A DNA stretch of 64,000 nt from Prevotella sp. (GTDB taxonomy: Bacteria > Bacteroidota > Bacteroidia > Bacteroidales > Bacteroidaceae), in NCBI GenBank assembly GCA_016291595.1, contig JAEEXN010000001.1, forward strand, positions 62,001 through 126,000, written 5' to 3'. The position numbers and the translations under genes were made by a program. The notes under the pieces were generated by a model. That model made no database searches. It saw only the letters and a program-made list of their open reading frames with translations, and was not told where the DNA came from. Shown in pieces: positions 17,918 to 25,857 of the stretch; positions within the stretch are counted from its first letter, which is position 1; every line of letters starts with the position of its first letter.

Positions 17918-18307
17918 TATATTGGGGGCCTTTATAAGTTTTGGAGGTGTCGGATTGATCACAATACAACAGTAATATTGACAAACATTGATGCACAGCT
18001 TTTGTGGGATACAACAGAATGGGGCCAGTGCCCCTAGCTTGTTAACACAATCTGTGTTTGGAGTGCTCTATCTCCGATGAGCCCCACAATCGTTCGCAAA
18101 ACAAATAAAACTGCCCTCTAGGATGCTAGAGTTGCCTTCTATGAGGCTAATGACGTCCTCCAGAAACGAGATGTCCTAAGGGAGGCGAATGAAGGCGTGT
18201 ATATTGTTAACCAACAGACTGTGAGGATGTTGTGGAATAAGCGTATTGATTCTTCAATATCTGGATTGAATAGAATTGTCAACGCGCAAGTAATTTTTCA
18301 AAAGTAA
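17918..18307 (+). pseudogene. Decayed reading frame with two TAG stops
   Basis: One frame stays open for 390 bases except for two TAG codons at 18035-18037 and 18119-18121. The last piece (18122-18307) reads as ordinary protein: DARVAFYEANDVLQKRDVLR and VNQQTVRMLWNKRID, ending VIFQK and TAA. An ATG at 18077 opens the piece between the stops. I do not recognise the family. Single substitutions (for example CAG to TAG) would account for both stops. A chance frame remains possible, so the call is tentative. Confidence 0.35.
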
Positions 18308-18455
18308 ACCTCACACGTCACTTTCGGTCTAATCAGTTGAATATTAACTTTATTATGAAGAATGAGAGATACTTATTCTAATGAAATGAAAAAACGCCCA
18401 ATAGTAAACAGAAAGGCAATCAGATTTAATATATCAAATATGACTTTAAAGAAAC

Positions 18456-18487
18456 AATTGAGGCCTAATTCGAGTTAGGCCTCAATT
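18456..18487. terminator. Strong hairpin, probable terminator
   Basis: AATTGAGGCCTAA (18456-18468) pairs perfectly with 18475-18487 around a six-base loop. T or A runs on either side are short, so it is not a textbook terminator, but it sits between two convergent genes where one is expected. Confidence 0.45.
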
Positions 18488-18663
18488 AAAACTGAATTGA
18501 CTATCTGGTTAGCCATTCAAAAAATGGCATGAACTCTGAAACTGTGTATAAGCGTTCAAGTATAATCCCTTTCTAATTTTGGGAAACACACAGATAATTT
18601 AGAAACGTTCCTTAGTTGTATGAAATATCACCAGAACCTGATTCGCCACTTTCATAAGTATGA

Positions 18664-19461
18664 CTAATAGTCTTCATCAGCGACATCAACAGAATCTAAA
18701 GTAAGGTCATCTGGATCAGTCTCATAAGTTGTACGATAACTCTCTTCAGTCAATTTGTCCTCATCATAGTCATCGTCTTCGTCCTGATCGTTGTAGTGAT
18801 CCTCAACTATAACATCCTCATCATCTTCTTCTTTTTCTTCTTCCTTATCAAAATCATCATCAAACCTTGTCTTAGGTTTGTCAATTTCAGGTTTTTCTTT
18901 AGCAAAAATAGCTTCAATCCAAGTGCCTTTTACAATTTCGAGGACTTCAAATCCGTCTTCTATCTTTTTTTCATAAAGTCCTCCTTTTTTGTGAAGTCGA
19001 TCGGCAGGCAAGGTTGTTGTTGATATTTCAAATCCCGTTTGGATAATATCCTGAATACTTTGTGAAAGGGAATCCCAACCACCTCCGAAATTTCTGTCAA
19101 TAACCTCTAAAAGCTTTGAAGCTGAAATATGCCGGATGTTCTCATATGTCAGATCTGTTACACGCATAATGGGACGTTTCTTGATGGCCATTTTTACCTT
19201 TGTTGAATCATCAACACGCAAATTTCCAACTTTAAAACCTCGTGCCTCGTATTTTTTTATGACTTCAGGCCTGTCAATCTTGACTTCCTCAATTTCGAAC
19301 GCACTACGAATAATATCCGTATAATGCCTGAGATTCTCCTTTAGGTCTGCATCCTTTTCTGCTGCTTCCCACATGCGGAAAATATCATTCTCTTGAATGT
19401 CCCAAACATTACTCTTTGTAAGGGTTTTCAGCGTAAATGCTTTTTTACTAGTATCTTTCAT
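18664..19461 (-). CDS. Hypothetical protein with long acidic tail
   Basis: A 265-residue soluble protein I do not recognise. Residues 1 to about 190 are ordinary globular sequence (VWDIQENDIFRMWEAAEKDA, YEARGFKVGNLRVDDSTKVK, FGGGWDSLSQSIQDIIQTG). From about 195 the chain is almost all Asp/Glu with Lys and Tyr. No signal or membrane helix is present. The gene ends with TAG; a one-base shift there would add 17 residues (SHTYESGESGSGDISYN) in keeping with the tail, so a late frameshift is possible. It is followed 11 bases upstream on the same strand by the omega-amidase gene. Confidence 0.65.
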   Translation of the reverse strand: MKDTSKKAFTLKTLTKSNVWDIQENDIFRMWEAAEKDADLKENLRHYTDIIRSAFEIEEVKIDRPEVIKKYEARGFKVGNLRVDDSTKVKMAIKKRPIMRVTDLTYENIRHISASKLLEVIDRNFGGGWDSLSQSIQDIIQTGFEISTTTLPADRLHKKGGLYEKKIEDGFEVLEIVKGTWIEAIFAKEKPEIDKPKTRFDDDFDKEEEKEEDDEDVIVEDHYNDQDEDDDYDEDKLTEESYRTTYETDPDDLTLDSVDVADEDY

Positions 19462-19471
19462 ATATTCAGTT

Positions 19472-20230
19472 TTACTTTATTTCGTAATTGTCTTTTTCAT
19501 ATAAAACAGGAAACTTCTCCCTGAAATGTGTGAGCAATTCCATGTTTATATCACCACTAATTATAGCCTCAGTGTTCTCATGAACTTGTGATATAACGTT
19601 TCCATATGGATCAATGATAGCACTACCACCCGCATATTGACTATGTTTGTCACGTCCTACTCGATTACATGCTAAAACGTACGCCTGATTCTCAATAGCT
19701 CTTGCTTTAGTTAATATCTCCCATGCACTCTGTCTGTTTGATGGCCAATTGGCGACAATGATAATTACATCATAATCATTGCGGTAACGCAACCATAAGG
19801 GAAATCGTGTGTCATAACATGTTACGAGAAGAAAACGTACGCTTTTGAATTCAGCAACTGTTCGACGATTACCTGCTCGATAATACTTATCTTCATGTCC
19901 GTATGTAAATAAATGATGCTTATCATAGCTCTCGAATGAACTGTCTGGTCGGACAAAAAACATTCTATTCACAAACAGACCATTTTCTTTTACAGATACA
20001 CTTCCACAAATGCCTGCCTGAGTTTCGAAGGCCATCTCTTGCATCCAATGCAAAGTGAGGTTCGACTCGTCTGCAATTCCCTCAGGTTCGATGGCAAACC
20101 CTGTGCTCCACATTTCAGGAAGTACAAACAAGTCAGTTGCAGGTGCCCCCTTAATTTGTCTCCCAACACTCTCCATGTTAGCTTTGGGCGATGCCCAGAC
20201 AATGTCAGTTTGTAGAATAGTTACTCTCAT
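19472..20230 (-). CDS. Omega-amidase / nitrilase-superfamily hydrolase (YafV type)
   Basis: Likely hydrolyses alpha-keto acid amides such as 2-oxoglutaramate, a repair role in amino-acid metabolism. From the ATG at 20230 (252 residues) the catalytic triad is E39 (VLPEMWSTGF), K104 (YDKHHLF) and C138 (VTCYDTRFP), with the second Glu region in WPSNRQSAWEILTKARAIENQ and ANRVG-like CNRVGRDKHSQYAGGS. EMWSTGF is characteristic of the YafV/Nit2 branch. The longer frame is rejected because the -7 box lies inside it. The start is nearly leaderless. It is divergent from rarA. Confidence 0.9.
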   Translation of the reverse strand: MRVTILQTDIVWASPKANMESVGRQIKGAPATDLFVLPEMWSTGFAIEPEGIADESNLTLHWMQEMAFETQAGICGSVSVKENGLFVNRMFFVRPDSSFESYDKHHLFTYGHEDKYYRAGNRRTVAEFKSVRFLLVTCYDTRFPLWLRYRNDYDVIIIVANWPSNRQSAWEILTKARAIENQAYVLACNRVGRDKHSQYAGGSAIIDPYGNVISQVHENTEAIISGDINMELLTHFREKFPVLYEKDNYEIK

Positions 20231-20236
20231 CAACTG

Positions 20237-20244
20237 CAAAAGTA
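20237..20244 (-). promoter_or_regulatory. -7 promoter element abutting the omega-amidase start
   Basis: TACTTTTG on the minus strand, six bases before the ATG at 20230, which implies almost no leader. Confidence 0.6.
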
Positions 20245-20308
20245 AATACATAATTTGTATTTCACAAGTTTTTGCCCTAGAATTTTTGCATAAATGAGAG
20301 ATTATTTT

Positions 20309-20316
20309 TAATTTTG
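20309..20316 (+). promoter_or_regulatory. -7 promoter element of rarA
   Basis: TAATTTTG, ten bases before the rarA ATG; a leader of a few bases is expected. Confidence 0.5.
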
Positions 20317-20326
20317 TCCCCAGATT

Positions 20327-21601
20327 ATGTCACAACCATTAGCTGAAAGATTAAGACCCCGCACTCTTGACGATTACATCGGACAGAAACATTTGGTAGG
20401 AGAGGGGGCTGTCCTGCGCAAGATGATAGAGGCGGGACGGATTACTTCTTTTATTTTATGGGGCCCTCCTGGTGTGGGAAAAACCACATTGGCACAGATT
20501 ATTGCCAACAAGCTAGAGACGCCTTTTTATACGCTTAGTGCTGTAACAAGTGGCGTTAAAGATGTGCGTGATGTTATTGAACGCGCAAAAAATGGACGAT
20601 TCTTTTCTCAGTCTTCCCCCATATTGTTTATAGATGAGATACACCGATTCTCAAAGAGTCAGCAAGATTCCCTTTTAGGCGCTGTGGAGAAAGGAATTGT
20701 AACTTTGATTGGTGCTACTACTGAGAATCCTTCATTTGAAGTAATACGGCCGCTATTATCGCGCTGCCAAATATACGTTTTAAAAGCACTCGAAAAAGAA
20801 GACCTTCTTCAGTTAATCGACAGGGCTATTTCAACTGATACTGAGCTGAAAAAACGTAGAATCATAGTCAAGGAAACTGGTGCTATGCTTAGGTACAGTG
20901 GAGGTGATGCGCGTAAACTACTTAATATTTTAGAACTAATTGTCGATGGTGAGTCTACTGACGAAGTCACAATTACTAACGAAAAAGTCGAAAACCGTCT
21001 TCAACAGAATCCTTTAGCATATGACAAAGATGGAGAAATGCACTATGATATTATTTCTGCATTCATTAAGAGTATTCGTGGAAGTGACCCTGATGCCGCA
21101 CTTTATTGGATGGCAAGAATGATAGAAGGTGGGGAAGATCCTCAGTTTATTGCCAGAAGAATGGTTATAAGTGCTGCTGAGGATATTGGCCTTGCAAATC
21201 CAAATGCTTTACTGTTAGCTAATGCGGCATTTGATTCTGTCATGAAAATAGGCTGGCCTGAAGGAAGAATTCCTTTAGCTGAGTGTGCTGTTTATCTCGC
21301 TACAAGTCCTAAGAGCAATAGTGCATATCTAGGTATAGACTGTGCCCTGCAGACAGTGCGTGAGACGGGAAACATACCGGTTCCTTTGCATTTGCGCAAC
21401 GCACCAACATCATTAATGAAAGATTTAGGTTATAGCGATGGCTATATTTATCCCCACGACTATCCGGGACATTTTCAAATACAGCAATATATGCCTGATG
21501 AATTAGTTAATGAGCGTTTGTGGCATGCCCAGCATTCACCTTCTGAAGAGAAACAATACCAATACATGCTTCATTGTTGGGGCGATCGATTTAAGAAATG
21601 A
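20327..21601 (+). CDS. rarA: Replication-associated recombination protein RarA (MgsA), AAA+ ATPase
   Basis: An ATPase acting at stalled replication forks with SSB and RecA. The 424 residues give a full-length protein: PLAERLRPRTLDDYIGQ at the start, Walker A GPPGVGKT (46-53), Walker B LFIDEIHR (D103, E104), sensor 1 IGATTENPSF, an arginine-finger region RPLLSRC, sensor 2 SGGDARKLL, then the RarA-specific tetramerisation domain (DPDAALYWMARMIEGGEDP, RRMVISAAEDIGLANP). The TRIC-type channel gene starts three bases after its stop. Confidence 0.96.
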   Translation: MSQPLAERLRPRTLDDYIGQKHLVGEGAVLRKMIEAGRITSFILWGPPGVGKTTLAQIIANKLETPFYTLSAVTSGVKDVRDVIERAKNGRFFSQSSPILFIDEIHRFSKSQQDSLLGAVEKGIVTLIGATTENPSFEVIRPLLSRCQIYVLKALEKEDLLQLIDRAISTDTELKKRRIIVKETGAMLRYSGGDARKLLNILELIVDGESTDEVTITNEKVENRLQQNPLAYDKDGEMHYDIISAFIKSIRGSDPDAALYWMARMIEGGEDPQFIARRMVISAAEDIGLANPNALLLANAAFDSVMKIGWPEGRIPLAECAVYLATSPKSNSAYLGIDCALQTVRETGNIPVPLHLRNAPTSLMKDLGYSDGYIYPHDYPGHFQIQQYMPDELVNERLWHAQHSPSEEKQYQYMLHCWGDRFKK

Positions 21602-21604
21602 CTT

Positions 21605-22246
21605 ATGAACTTTACTCCTGACTATAGTACTTTCTTACTTGTTATTGAGTTTATAGGCACTTTTGCTTTTGCCATTTCAGGTATTCGAATGGCTGCGGCA
21701 AAGAAATTCGATTGGTTTGGAGGGTATTGTTGTGGATTTGCCGTAGCTATTGGTGGTGGGACAATTAGGGATGTCATGCTTGGCACAACACCTTTTTGGA
21801 TGACAAATCCATTTTATGTTATTTGTACTGCGATTGCCCTGATCATTGTTATTTTGTTCGAAGAGCATGTTAACCGTATATACAATGCTTTTCTCCATAT
21901 ATTCGACACATTGGGACTTGCTTTGTTTACAGTTGTAGGAATACAAAAAACCTTGCTTTTTGGATATCCTTATTGGGTGGCTATTATCTTAGGTTGCATA
22001 ACTGGAGCTGCAGGTGGATTGATTCGCGATATTCTCCTCAATGAAATTCCTTTGATATTTCGCAAAGAAATCTATGCAATGGCTTGTATATGTGGAGGTC
22101 TTGTATATTATGGAATGACTCGTCTAGGTTTCCATGAGAATTTTGTATCAATTGTAACGTTCTTAGTTGTATGTGTCATCCGTTTATTGGCCGTTCAGTA
22201 TCATCTTTCACTGCCTATCCTGAAAGTGAGGAAAACTAAAGATTGA
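21605..22246 (+). CDS. Trimeric intracellular cation channel family protein (UPF0126)
   Basis: A 213-residue inner-membrane protein with seven hydrophobic segments in two repeats. Each repeat has the family Gly-rich motif: GFAVAIGGGTIRDVMLG in the first and GAAGGLIRDILLNEIP in the second. The family forms trimeric potassium-permeable channels; in bacteria the physiological role is little known. It is very close to rarA (three-base gap), so they are probably co-transcribed, and the tRNA gene follows with its own promoter. Confidence 0.9.
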   Translation: MNFTPDYSTFLLVIEFIGTFAFAISGIRMAAAKKFDWFGGYCCGFAVAIGGGTIRDVMLGTTPFWMTNPFYVICTAIALIIVILFEEHVNRIYNAFLHIFDTLGLALFTVVGIQKTLLFGYPYWVAIILGCITGAAGGLIRDILLNEIPLIFRKEIYAMACICGGLVYYGMTRLGFHENFVSIVTFLVVCVIRLLAVQYHLSLPILKVRKTKD

Positions 22247-22297
22247 CTTTTTTCAAAAAAAAACAATGAAATATTTGGTGGTTTAAAAAATAGTATG

Positions 22298-22305
22298 TAC
22301 CTTTG
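22298..22305 (+). promoter_or_regulatory. Promoter of tRNA-Arg
   Basis: A TACCTTTG -7 box with a TTTG at 22274-22277, 20 bases apart, which is the Bacteroidetes -33/-7 arrangement. The mature tRNA begins 28 bases downstream. Confidence 0.7.
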
Positions 22306-22333
22306 CACTCGCAAAACAAAAAAGATACGAAAA

Positions 22334-22407
22334 GGCTCCCTAGCTCAACTGAATAGAGCATCTGACTACGGATCAGAAGGTTGTGGGTTTGAATCCCGCG
22401 GGAGTCA
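22334..22407 (+). tRNA. tRNA-Arg (anticodon ACG)
   Basis: A 74-base cloverleaf. The acceptor stem GGCTCCC pairs with GGGAGTC (one G-U), A is the discriminator, the anticodon stem TCTGA/TCAGA encloses the loop CTACGGA with ACG at 22368-22370, and the T arm has GGTTTGAATCC. CCA is not encoded. Its own promoter and a terminator bracket it. Confidence 0.95.
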
Positions 22408-22410
22408 CTT

Positions 22411-22443
22411 AAGAAGAGGAATTGATTCCTCTTCTTTTTTTAT
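22411..22443 (+). terminator. Terminator after tRNA-Arg
   Basis: An 11-bp perfect stem (AAGAAGAGGAA at 22411-22421 with 22426-22436) with a TTGA loop is followed by a T run to about 22441. Confidence 0.8.
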
Positions 22444-22479
22444 TTTCCAACTCTAACGTATAAAACTCTCTACGCGTAG

Positions 22480-22797
22480 TCAATCCATATGAAAAAGTTC
22501 TTGTATGGGAATAGTGACAGGCGAGTTGTCAGGATTCACTTCCATAATATCAGCCATCATGTCCCACCATTTCTGGGTAATTGGATCCACATTGTCGGTA
22601 TCTTGTGAGTTACCTTCTTTGGCGCATTCTTGATAGGCAAATAGAATGTTTGTGTCTTTGTCCCAGTAGATGCTGTAATTGCAAACTCCTTGATTCTTAA
22701 TCATTTGTTTCAATTCAGGCCAAATGGAAGCATGTCGCTTTGCATACTCTCTTTCGCAACCTGGTTTAAGAAACATTTTAAATGCAAATCTTCTCAT
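22480..22797 (-). CDS. rhaM: L-rhamnose mutarotase
   Basis: Interconverts the anomers of L-rhamnose (DUF718 family). I start at the ATG at 22797 (MRRFAFKMFLKPGCEREYAK, 105 residues), the usual family length; the longer frame runs into the glycosyltransferase gene. The active-site region RHASIWPEL, YSIYWDKDTNILFAY, and the WWDMMADIM close match the family. No other rhamnose catabolic gene is here. It lies 31 bases downstream of a glycosyltransferase gene, so it may supply or salvage rhamnose for a polysaccharide. Confidence 0.88.
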   Translation of the reverse strand: MRRFAFKMFLKPGCEREYAKRHASIWPELKQMIKNQGVCNYSIYWDKDTNILFAYQECAKEGNSQDTDNVDPITQKWWDMMADIMEVNPDNSPVTIPIQELFHMD

Positions 22798-22828
22798 ATT
22801 TATATTTATTGGTAATTGTGAAGTATGT

Positions 22829-23704
22829 CTATAAAGATAGGTAAAAGCCGAGACGGTAGAGATTGAACATCCAGAGACTTGGGCGACTGCCACACAAGCT
22901 CCTACGCATGGAAGGAGCTAAGAGGTTGAAAATCCAACTTAGTGGATATTTCAAGAATTTTAGTAGATTTGCCAAAGTGATGAGCTTGGAGTCGTCCTTA
23001 AGCATGTCGCAAAACTGATGTAAAGTGCAGAGTGCCTCTTCTGTTTTTTTCATAAATGATGAGTTGCTTTCGAAACTCTCGAAGCAAACAGGATTGTCAA
23101 TATGGCAGATGTCGACCCCCAACTTGCCTAACATCATTCCCCATACAACATCCTCGTAACCATAATAACGGAATTTCTCATTGAGTGGATGCTCAAGAAA
23201 TAAATGTCGACTGACCATAAAATTTGATGTGTGAAAGTCTTTGTAAGGTTTTATTTGTCTTTGGGCAACAGTATGCTGGGACAGGCAACTTTTCTCATAA
23301 AGGGAACGTAAGTTACTCTTACTTACAAATGCTAGTTCATAGCCTCCATAGACAACTGTTTCACAAGGCGTTATGATATACTGCTCAAGGAAATTATGAT
23401 GACGGACACGCATGTCGCCATCAATGAATAACAGCCACTGATAACTAGCTTCCCGAGCCAGCATGTTGCGAATAGCCGACCGACCAATGTTCTGTTCTTG
23501 ACGGATGAGTCGGCAATGAGGGATTTGGCTTATAGTGGCATTTGAGTTGACTATGGTAAAGTCGGTTGAAGCATCGTCGGCTACTATTACCTCATAACAA
23601 AACTTTGTAGCAGCAAGTTTATCGGCTTGTTGACAAATTTGCCTTACCAATGGCTCACAGAGGTCATTGAAAGTAGGGATGAGAATCGACAATTCATGCT
23701 TCAT
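22829..23704 (-). CDS. Family 2 glycosyltransferase
   Basis: A GT-A fold inverting glycosyltransferase of 291 residues. The start is the ATG at 23704 (MKHELSILIPTFND), six bases after a -7 box. Motifs are VIVADDASTDFT, the QEQNIGRSAIRN sugar-nucleotide loop, the metal-binding LLFIDGDMRV (DxD) and the acceptor-side FRYYGYEDVVWGMML with the ED pair. It acts at the cytoplasmic face on a lipid-linked or surface polysaccharide; donor sugar unknown. It is upstream of rhaM on the same strand. Confidence 0.88.
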   Translation of the reverse strand: MKHELSILIPTFNDLCEPLVRQICQQADKLAATKFCYEVIVADDASTDFTIVNSNATISQIPHCRLIRQEQNIGRSAIRNMLAREASYQWLLFIDGDMRVRHHNFLEQYIITPCETVVYGGYELAFVSKSNLRSLYEKSCLSQHTVAQRQIKPYKDFHTSNFMVSRHLFLEHPLNEKFRYYGYEDVVWGMMLGKLGVDICHIDNPVCFESFESNSSFMKKTEEALCTLHQFCDMLKDDSKLITLANLLKFLKYPLSWIFNLLAPSMRRSLCGSRPSLWMFNLYRLGFYLSL

Positions 23705-23710
23705 ACGCTG

Positions 23711-23718
23711 CAAAAATA
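23711..23718 (-). promoter_or_regulatory. -7 promoter element abutting the glycosyltransferase start
   Basis: TATTTTTG on the minus strand with six bases before the ATG at 23704; near-leaderless. Confidence 0.55.
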
Positions 23719-23836
23719 CAAAATGTTGCGAGTAAAGCGTGTGGGAAACAACGTTTTTTTTGCAATTTATAGCAAAATAATGTTAAAGTAAAAAGAATAA
23801 CTACAAAGTTCGTACCGATAATTTCTAACTTTTTAT

Positions 23837-23844
23837 TAATTTTG
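23837..23844 (+). promoter_or_regulatory. -7 promoter element of rpsP
   Basis: TAATTTTG followed by CAG, 60 bases before the rpsP ATG, leaving an untranslated leader of about 50 bases. Confidence 0.55.
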
Positions 23845-23904
23845 CAGCCGCTATTACGAGATAGTAGCGTGAAATTCAAACCTAACATTTAAAATTACAA
23901 AAAA

Positions 23905-24444
23905 ATGGCAACAAAAATCAGACTGCAGCGCGGTGGCCGTAAAGGTTATGCCTTCTACAGCATCGTAATCGCTGACGCAAGAGCACCACGTGATGGTAAA
24001 TTTACTGAAAAGATTGGTACTTACAACCCTAACACCAATCCAGCCACAGTAGATTTGAATTTTGAGCGCGCACTTTACTGGGTAGAGGTAGGTGCACAGC
24101 CCACCGACACAGTTCGCAACATCCTCAGCCGTGAGGGCGTTTACCTGATGAAGCATCTCAAAGGAGGTGTGAAAAAAGGCGCTTTCGACGAGGCTGCCGC
24201 CCAGAAGAAGTTCGATGCATGGAAAGCAGACAAGCAGAACGGTCTTAACAAGATTCACGAGGCTGAATTGAAGGCTAAGAAGGATGCTGCAAAAACTGCT
24301 CTCGAGGCAGAGAAGAAAGTGAACGAGGAAATTGCCAAGAAAGTAGCAGAGAAAAAGGCCGCTGAGGCTGCCGCCAAAGCTGAGGCTGAGGCTGCCGCTA
24401 ATGCGGATGCTGCCGCTACAGAGGAGGCCGCTCCTGAGGCATAA
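23905..24444 (+). CDS. rpsP: 30S ribosomal protein S16 with long C-terminal extension
   Basis: Residues about 1-85 are S16 ([61 protein letters not shown]). The remaining 90 or so residues form a Lys/Glu/Ala-rich, probably helical extension ending in Ala/Glu repeats. S16 is usually 75-100 residues; extended forms are usual in Bacteroidetes. It is a single gene here without rimM or trmD, and a terminator follows. Confidence 0.95.
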   Translation: MATKIRLQRGGRKGYAFYSIVIADARAPRDGKFTEKIGTYNPNTNPATVDLNFERALYWVEVGAQPTDTVRNILSREGVYLMKHLKGGVKKGAFDEAAAQKKFDAWKADKQNGLNKIHEAELKAKKDAAKTALEAEKKVNEEIAKKVAEKKAAEAAAKAEAEAAANADAAATEEAAPEA

Positions 24445-24468
24445 GCTCAGAAAGATCTTAGAATCTGG

Positions 24469-24515
24469 AGTTAGGAGATAGAAGTTTTCATAAACTTCTA
24501 ATCCTAACTTTTTTT
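24469..24515 (+). terminator. Terminator of rpsP
   Basis: AGTTAGGA and AGAAGTTT pair with AAACTTCT and TCCTAACT across a four-base loop with a small internal bulge, then a run of seven or more T at 24509-24515. Confidence 0.8.
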
Positions 24516-24637
24516 GTTTCTTGCAAGAGTTCATTACGACCTGTTCCTAAAAACTTTTTGTGTTGCGCGTATTGCTATGCCCTTTCATTTTTAACAAAGA
24601 CTATCTACTTTCATTTTTTCTTAATGATATTAAAGCA

Positions 24638-25819
24638 ATGCACATCGTAGAGATTCCATCGTTCTTTACTCCATATGGTGGTGAATTCTGTCTTGAGCAA
24701 TCCAAGGCCTTGCATTCATTGGGGCATGAAGTGCGTATCATTAGTAATGTTCAATTATCGTTGCGTATTAGCAGAAGTCGTTATTTTTTCTATCCTTATG
24801 GTTGTCAGTGGCTCAAGATTGATGGAATAGCTGTTTATCAGAGTTATCTGCGTGGGTGGCCCAAGGTTATTCGTCCGAACGTGAGGCGGTGGGTAGCTAA
24901 CGTCCGCTCGATGTTTGCTGAATATATAAAACAGTTTGGGAAACCAGACATCCTGCATGCTCATTGTGTTAAGTGGGCTGGCTATGCTGCAATGTTAATT
25001 TCAGATGAGTACCATATACCTTATGTAGTTACGGAGCATCTACCAAAAGAGATATTTTACCAAGAGTTCGGAAAAGGTCTATCTGCAGACTGGGCTATTC
25101 CACTTCTGAAACAAGCATATGCCCGAGCGGGAATAGTTATTACAGTTTCAGAAGAGTTGAAAGAAGATTTAGCATGCTATTTTGGCAAGGATTATCATAG
25201 CATTAGTATTCCCAATATTATTGATGTAGACTTTTTTGCTTGCAGAGATCGGAAACTCGTTCAAGACGACCGCCCATTCTGTTTCTGTTGCCTGGCAATT
25301 TTCGACGAACGCAAAGGTTATGATGTTTTACTGGCCGCCTTTGACCAACTTGTAGAGAATCACCCCAACGTGAGACTGACTATTGCCGGTCGTGGCACTA
25401 ATAGTAAAGCGTTTAAGCGTCTGGTTGATAAATATGCCAGCAAACATCAGATAAAATGTCTAGGTGAACTTGATAAGGAAGGTGTTCGTGAATGCCTCTA
25501 TGACAGCGATGCGTTGGTGCTTGCAACTAGGGGAGAGTCACAGGGATTGGTTCTTTTAGAGGCATTGAGCACAGGCATTCCTGTGATATCCACCGAAGGC
25601 GTACCTATGAGCGTCCGTCCAACCATAGGTTCTATTTTTGTTCCAGTCAATCATGTTTACGCCTTGGAAAACGCCATGCTTGATACAATGTCGCATGCCT
25701 CATCTGTTGATGCAAAGAATTTGTCTAAGATGGTGAGGCAGATGTCTAGCCCTGATATAATTGGAAATAGGCTGGAGAAGGTATTTAATGATGTGTTGAA
25801 CTGCTATAAGCCATATTGA
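24638..25819 (+). CDS. Family 4 glycosyltransferase
   Basis: A GT-B fold retaining glycosyltransferase, 393 residues from the ATG at 24638 (MHIVEIPSFFTPYGGEFCLE). Visible parts are the acceptor-binding Gly-rich N-terminal loop (PYGGEF), DILHAHCVKWAGYAAML, VVTEHLPKE, IVITVSEELKEDL, and the donor-binding C-terminal half with LTIAGRGT and the EX7E motif in LATRGESQGLVLLEALSTGIPVI. The upstream extension to 24560 has a TTG start and no family sequence. It faces the opposite-strand glycosyltransferases and belongs to the same polysaccharide locus. Confidence 0.88.
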   Translation: MHIVEIPSFFTPYGGEFCLEQSKALHSLGHEVRIISNVQLSLRISRSRYFFYPYGCQWLKIDGIAVYQSYLRGWPKVIRPNVRRWVANVRSMFAEYIKQFGKPDILHAHCVKWAGYAAMLISDEYHIPYVVTEHLPKEIFYQEFGKGLSADWAIPLLKQAYARAGIVITVSEELKEDLACYFGKDYHSISIPNIIDVDFFACRDRKLVQDDRPFCFCCLAIFDERKGYDVLLAAFDQLVENHPNVRLTIAGRGTNSKAFKRLVDKYASKHQIKCLGELDKEGVRECLYDSDALVLATRGESQGLVLLEALSTGIPVISTEGVPMSVRPTIGSIFVPVNHVYALENAMLDTMSHASSVDAKNLSKMVRQMSSPDIIGNRLEKVFNDVLNCYKPY

Positions 25820-25857
25820 GATATACAATTGAATAGGACAAGCTTTGATAAAAAAGT

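Larger units (their letters stand above)
17906..18663. other. 758-base gap without an intact gene
   Basis: Lies between the five-helix membrane protein (+) and the acidic-tailed protein (-). It holds the decayed frame at 17918-18307, a perfect 13-bp hairpin at 18456-18487 and, just past the stop of the minus-strand gene, a short out-of-frame continuation (18612-18662). I see no RNA gene, insertion sequence or repeat. Confidence 0.6.

Noticed and set aside
22334..22407. tRNA-Arg as an integration site beside the polysaccharide genes
   Set aside because: I found no second copy of the tRNA 3' end in the window and no integrase.
22798..22893. N-terminal extension of rhaM
   Set aside because: It overlaps the glycosyltransferase coding region, and the family starts at MRRFAFK.
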